The notes beneath the pieces were generated by a model. That model worked only from the letters and a program-made list of their open reading frames with translations, had not been told where the DNA came from and searched no databases. A DNA stretch of 64,000 nucleotides, from NCBI RefSeq assembly GCF_010183535.1, contig NC_071332.1, forward strand, positions 15,686,001 through 15,750,000. Reading direction: 5' to 3'. This document shows, piece after piece, positions 62,633 through 64,000 of this stretch. The DNA comes from Caenorhabditis remanei. Taxonomy: Eukaryota > Nematoda > Chromadorea > Rhabditida > Rhabditidae. The position numbers were made by a program, and so were the translations under genes. Every line of letters begins with the position of its first letter. The first letter of the stretch is position 1.

Positions 62633-64000
62633 AGTTTTCTACCGCCGACTGTAGTTGTCATTTTTCGTATTTGAAACTTTTGACATCTAATTTTTGAGTC
62701 ATAGAACACTACTAATCGCCAGCTGATTTTTTCAAATCAACACAGACTGAAAGTCACGCTTCCTCAATAATTGTAATCACCATTGGACACCAGTCAATTA
62801 GTTGGCAGGGTGAAAAAGACAAATGGTTTTATTAAAGAAAGTTCAGATGATTATCTTCGGAATTCCACGATACCGAAAATGTGGTCTCGCTGAGATGGGC
62901 TGTCCTTTTAGATGACGTGGTGGCACTACTTTGGAGAAACGATTCGTCTGGAATTCTCAACAAATTTTTAAAACTGTTGAGTATATTAAAACTCACTTCA
63001 TCTGTCTCTCCTCTTCTAAATTTCAAATCTTGATTGTAGTTAGGGCGTGGGATTTTGGGATACCGTGGGTCTTGGTGGATTCTGAATTTTCAACAAAATA
63101 AGAAATTGGTCGGAAATCGATCGGTTACCGGATATGTCGGACATATATCAAATGATGGCGGGGTCGGTGTTTTCGGAGTTTGGCAGAGTATTGAGATCCT
63201 GAAAACGATAAATGGAGATAGCCTCAGTCAGTTTGGCAGTCAGATTAGGTCGAATTCACAAGATAAACTCACCTAGAAAGTTAATCTGTAATTGGCGATT
63301 TATTGTGCGAATATTTATGTGGAAGATACGGTAGGTTAAAATGGGCGGAGCTCTGACACTTTAATTTGGCTACATCAGGGAAAGGAATTCTGCTTTCCGC
63401 TTTCCGCCATTTTAATATTTTTTCTACCTTCCGCCTAGAGAACATCAGCTTGAAAAAATTTGAACGGCAACTTGAATTTACCGATTTTTGACATGTTTTG
63501 CAGCAAAGCCATCAGTTTCTTATGGGACTATTCATGACATGTAAAAATGTAATTTAATACATTTTTTTCCTTATTCACGAGCGTCGATAAACTATTTTTT
63601 ACAAATCTCAGTTTAGCGTTGGTCTAACAGCATTTTCTCCTTTTTTGCATTTTTCGACATGGTTGTGTAAAAAAACTGTTTAAAAAAGGCCGAGAAATGT
63701 TGAAAACTGGAAAAAACATGTTTAAAAAAAACAAAATTTTTCACAGATGTGAATAAGGTAAAATATGTATTAAAGTACATTTTTACATGACCTGAATAAC
63801 CTCATTAAAATTTCACACAAATTTAATCATTTTTAGAGTCTTTTACAACAAATTAAGGCCGAAATCGTCTTCTAAAGATGACTCTTCCTTCCTCCTTCCG
63901 CCATTCAACCATTTCAACTTAACACCTCAAAATAAAACTGCGGACATCTGGACACACGAACCCACAGATACTTTTACTCACTTCTATAACTCCTCAGAAC
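62633..64000. other. Gene-free right end
   Basis: No ORF here can be supported. 62822-62880 repeats a fragment seen at 56647-56700. 63370-63430 and 63885-63905 share CTTCCGCC/CCTTCCGCCATT text in direct orientation, possibly ends of one repeat. 63532-63794 is an inverted-repeat element listed separately. Confidence 0.4.
63532..63794. repeat. Inverted-repeat element at the right end
   Basis: TCATGACATGTAAAAATGT...CCTTATTCAC (63532-63578) is the imperfect complement of GTGAATAAGG...ACATTTTTACATGACC (63749-63794). Non-coding, about 263 bp. Confidence 0.65.

Overview
The window is nematode DNA, almost certainly from a Caenorhabditis species. The evidence is AT-rich sequence with very short introns (about 40-60 nt) ending in TTTTCAG, acceptor-like TTTTCAG boxes just upstream of several start codons (as in trans-splicing), and gene families expanded in Caenorhabditis: F-box/FTH and F-box/FBA_2 proteins, srw chemoreceptors, a DUF19 secreted protein, and a BEL/Pao retrotransposon with a phlebovirus-type envelope. 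The species cannot be told from the sequence. The window looks like an accessory chromosome-arm region: fast-evolving gene families, tandem and inverted duplications, pseudogenes and many palindromic DNA elements.

Layout. 1-2168 (-) is the gag end of one LTR retrotransposon, with its leader to about 2.9 kb. 3.4-4.1 kb is a decayed 7TM receptor. 4.7-5.8 kb is a mucin-like DUF19 protein. 6.2-7.4 kb (-) is an F-box/FBA_2 gene. 7731-17546 is a complete, very young BEL/Pao element: 291-bp LTRs with one mismatch, a 5-bp target duplication, gag, pol joined in frame to env, an env tail in another frame, and a third zinc-knuckle ORF. 17.9-23.3 kb (-) and 30.7-36.9 kb (+) are inverted, outward-facing paralogues of an 18/19-exon RCC1-like/BTB-like gene. 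Between them lie a second F-box/FBA_2 gene (-), two long palindromes, a calpain-like protease (-) and a mariner-like palindrome.

37.3-58.9 kb (+) is a cluster of modular genes. Most begin with a 197-nt phase-2 exon for a Mos1-transposase-type helix-turn-helix (HTH_48), followed either by F-box plus FTH exons or, in two genes, by C2H2-like zinc-finger exons. The cluster shows tandem duplication (37.3/38.9 kb), a recent segmental copy (41.1-42.5 kb to 45.6-46.9 kb), a broken F-box gene, and a zinc-finger gene whose 3' end has been replaced by an FTH terminal exon. Several introns carry hAT-like or other inverted-repeat elements with visible target duplications. 59.7-60.5 kb is a 5'-truncated srw pseudogene next to an apparently intact srw receptor (60.7-62.6 kb). 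The last 1.4 kb has no gene I can support.

How the genes fit together: F-box/FTH and F-box/FBA_2 proteins are expected substrate adaptors of SCF ubiquitin ligases, and a BTB-type protein would be expected to bind cullin-3, so much of the window may encode ubiquitin-ligase adaptors. That is inference from family knowledge. The exon models come from reading frame, splice consensus and paralogue comparison, and no transcript data were available.
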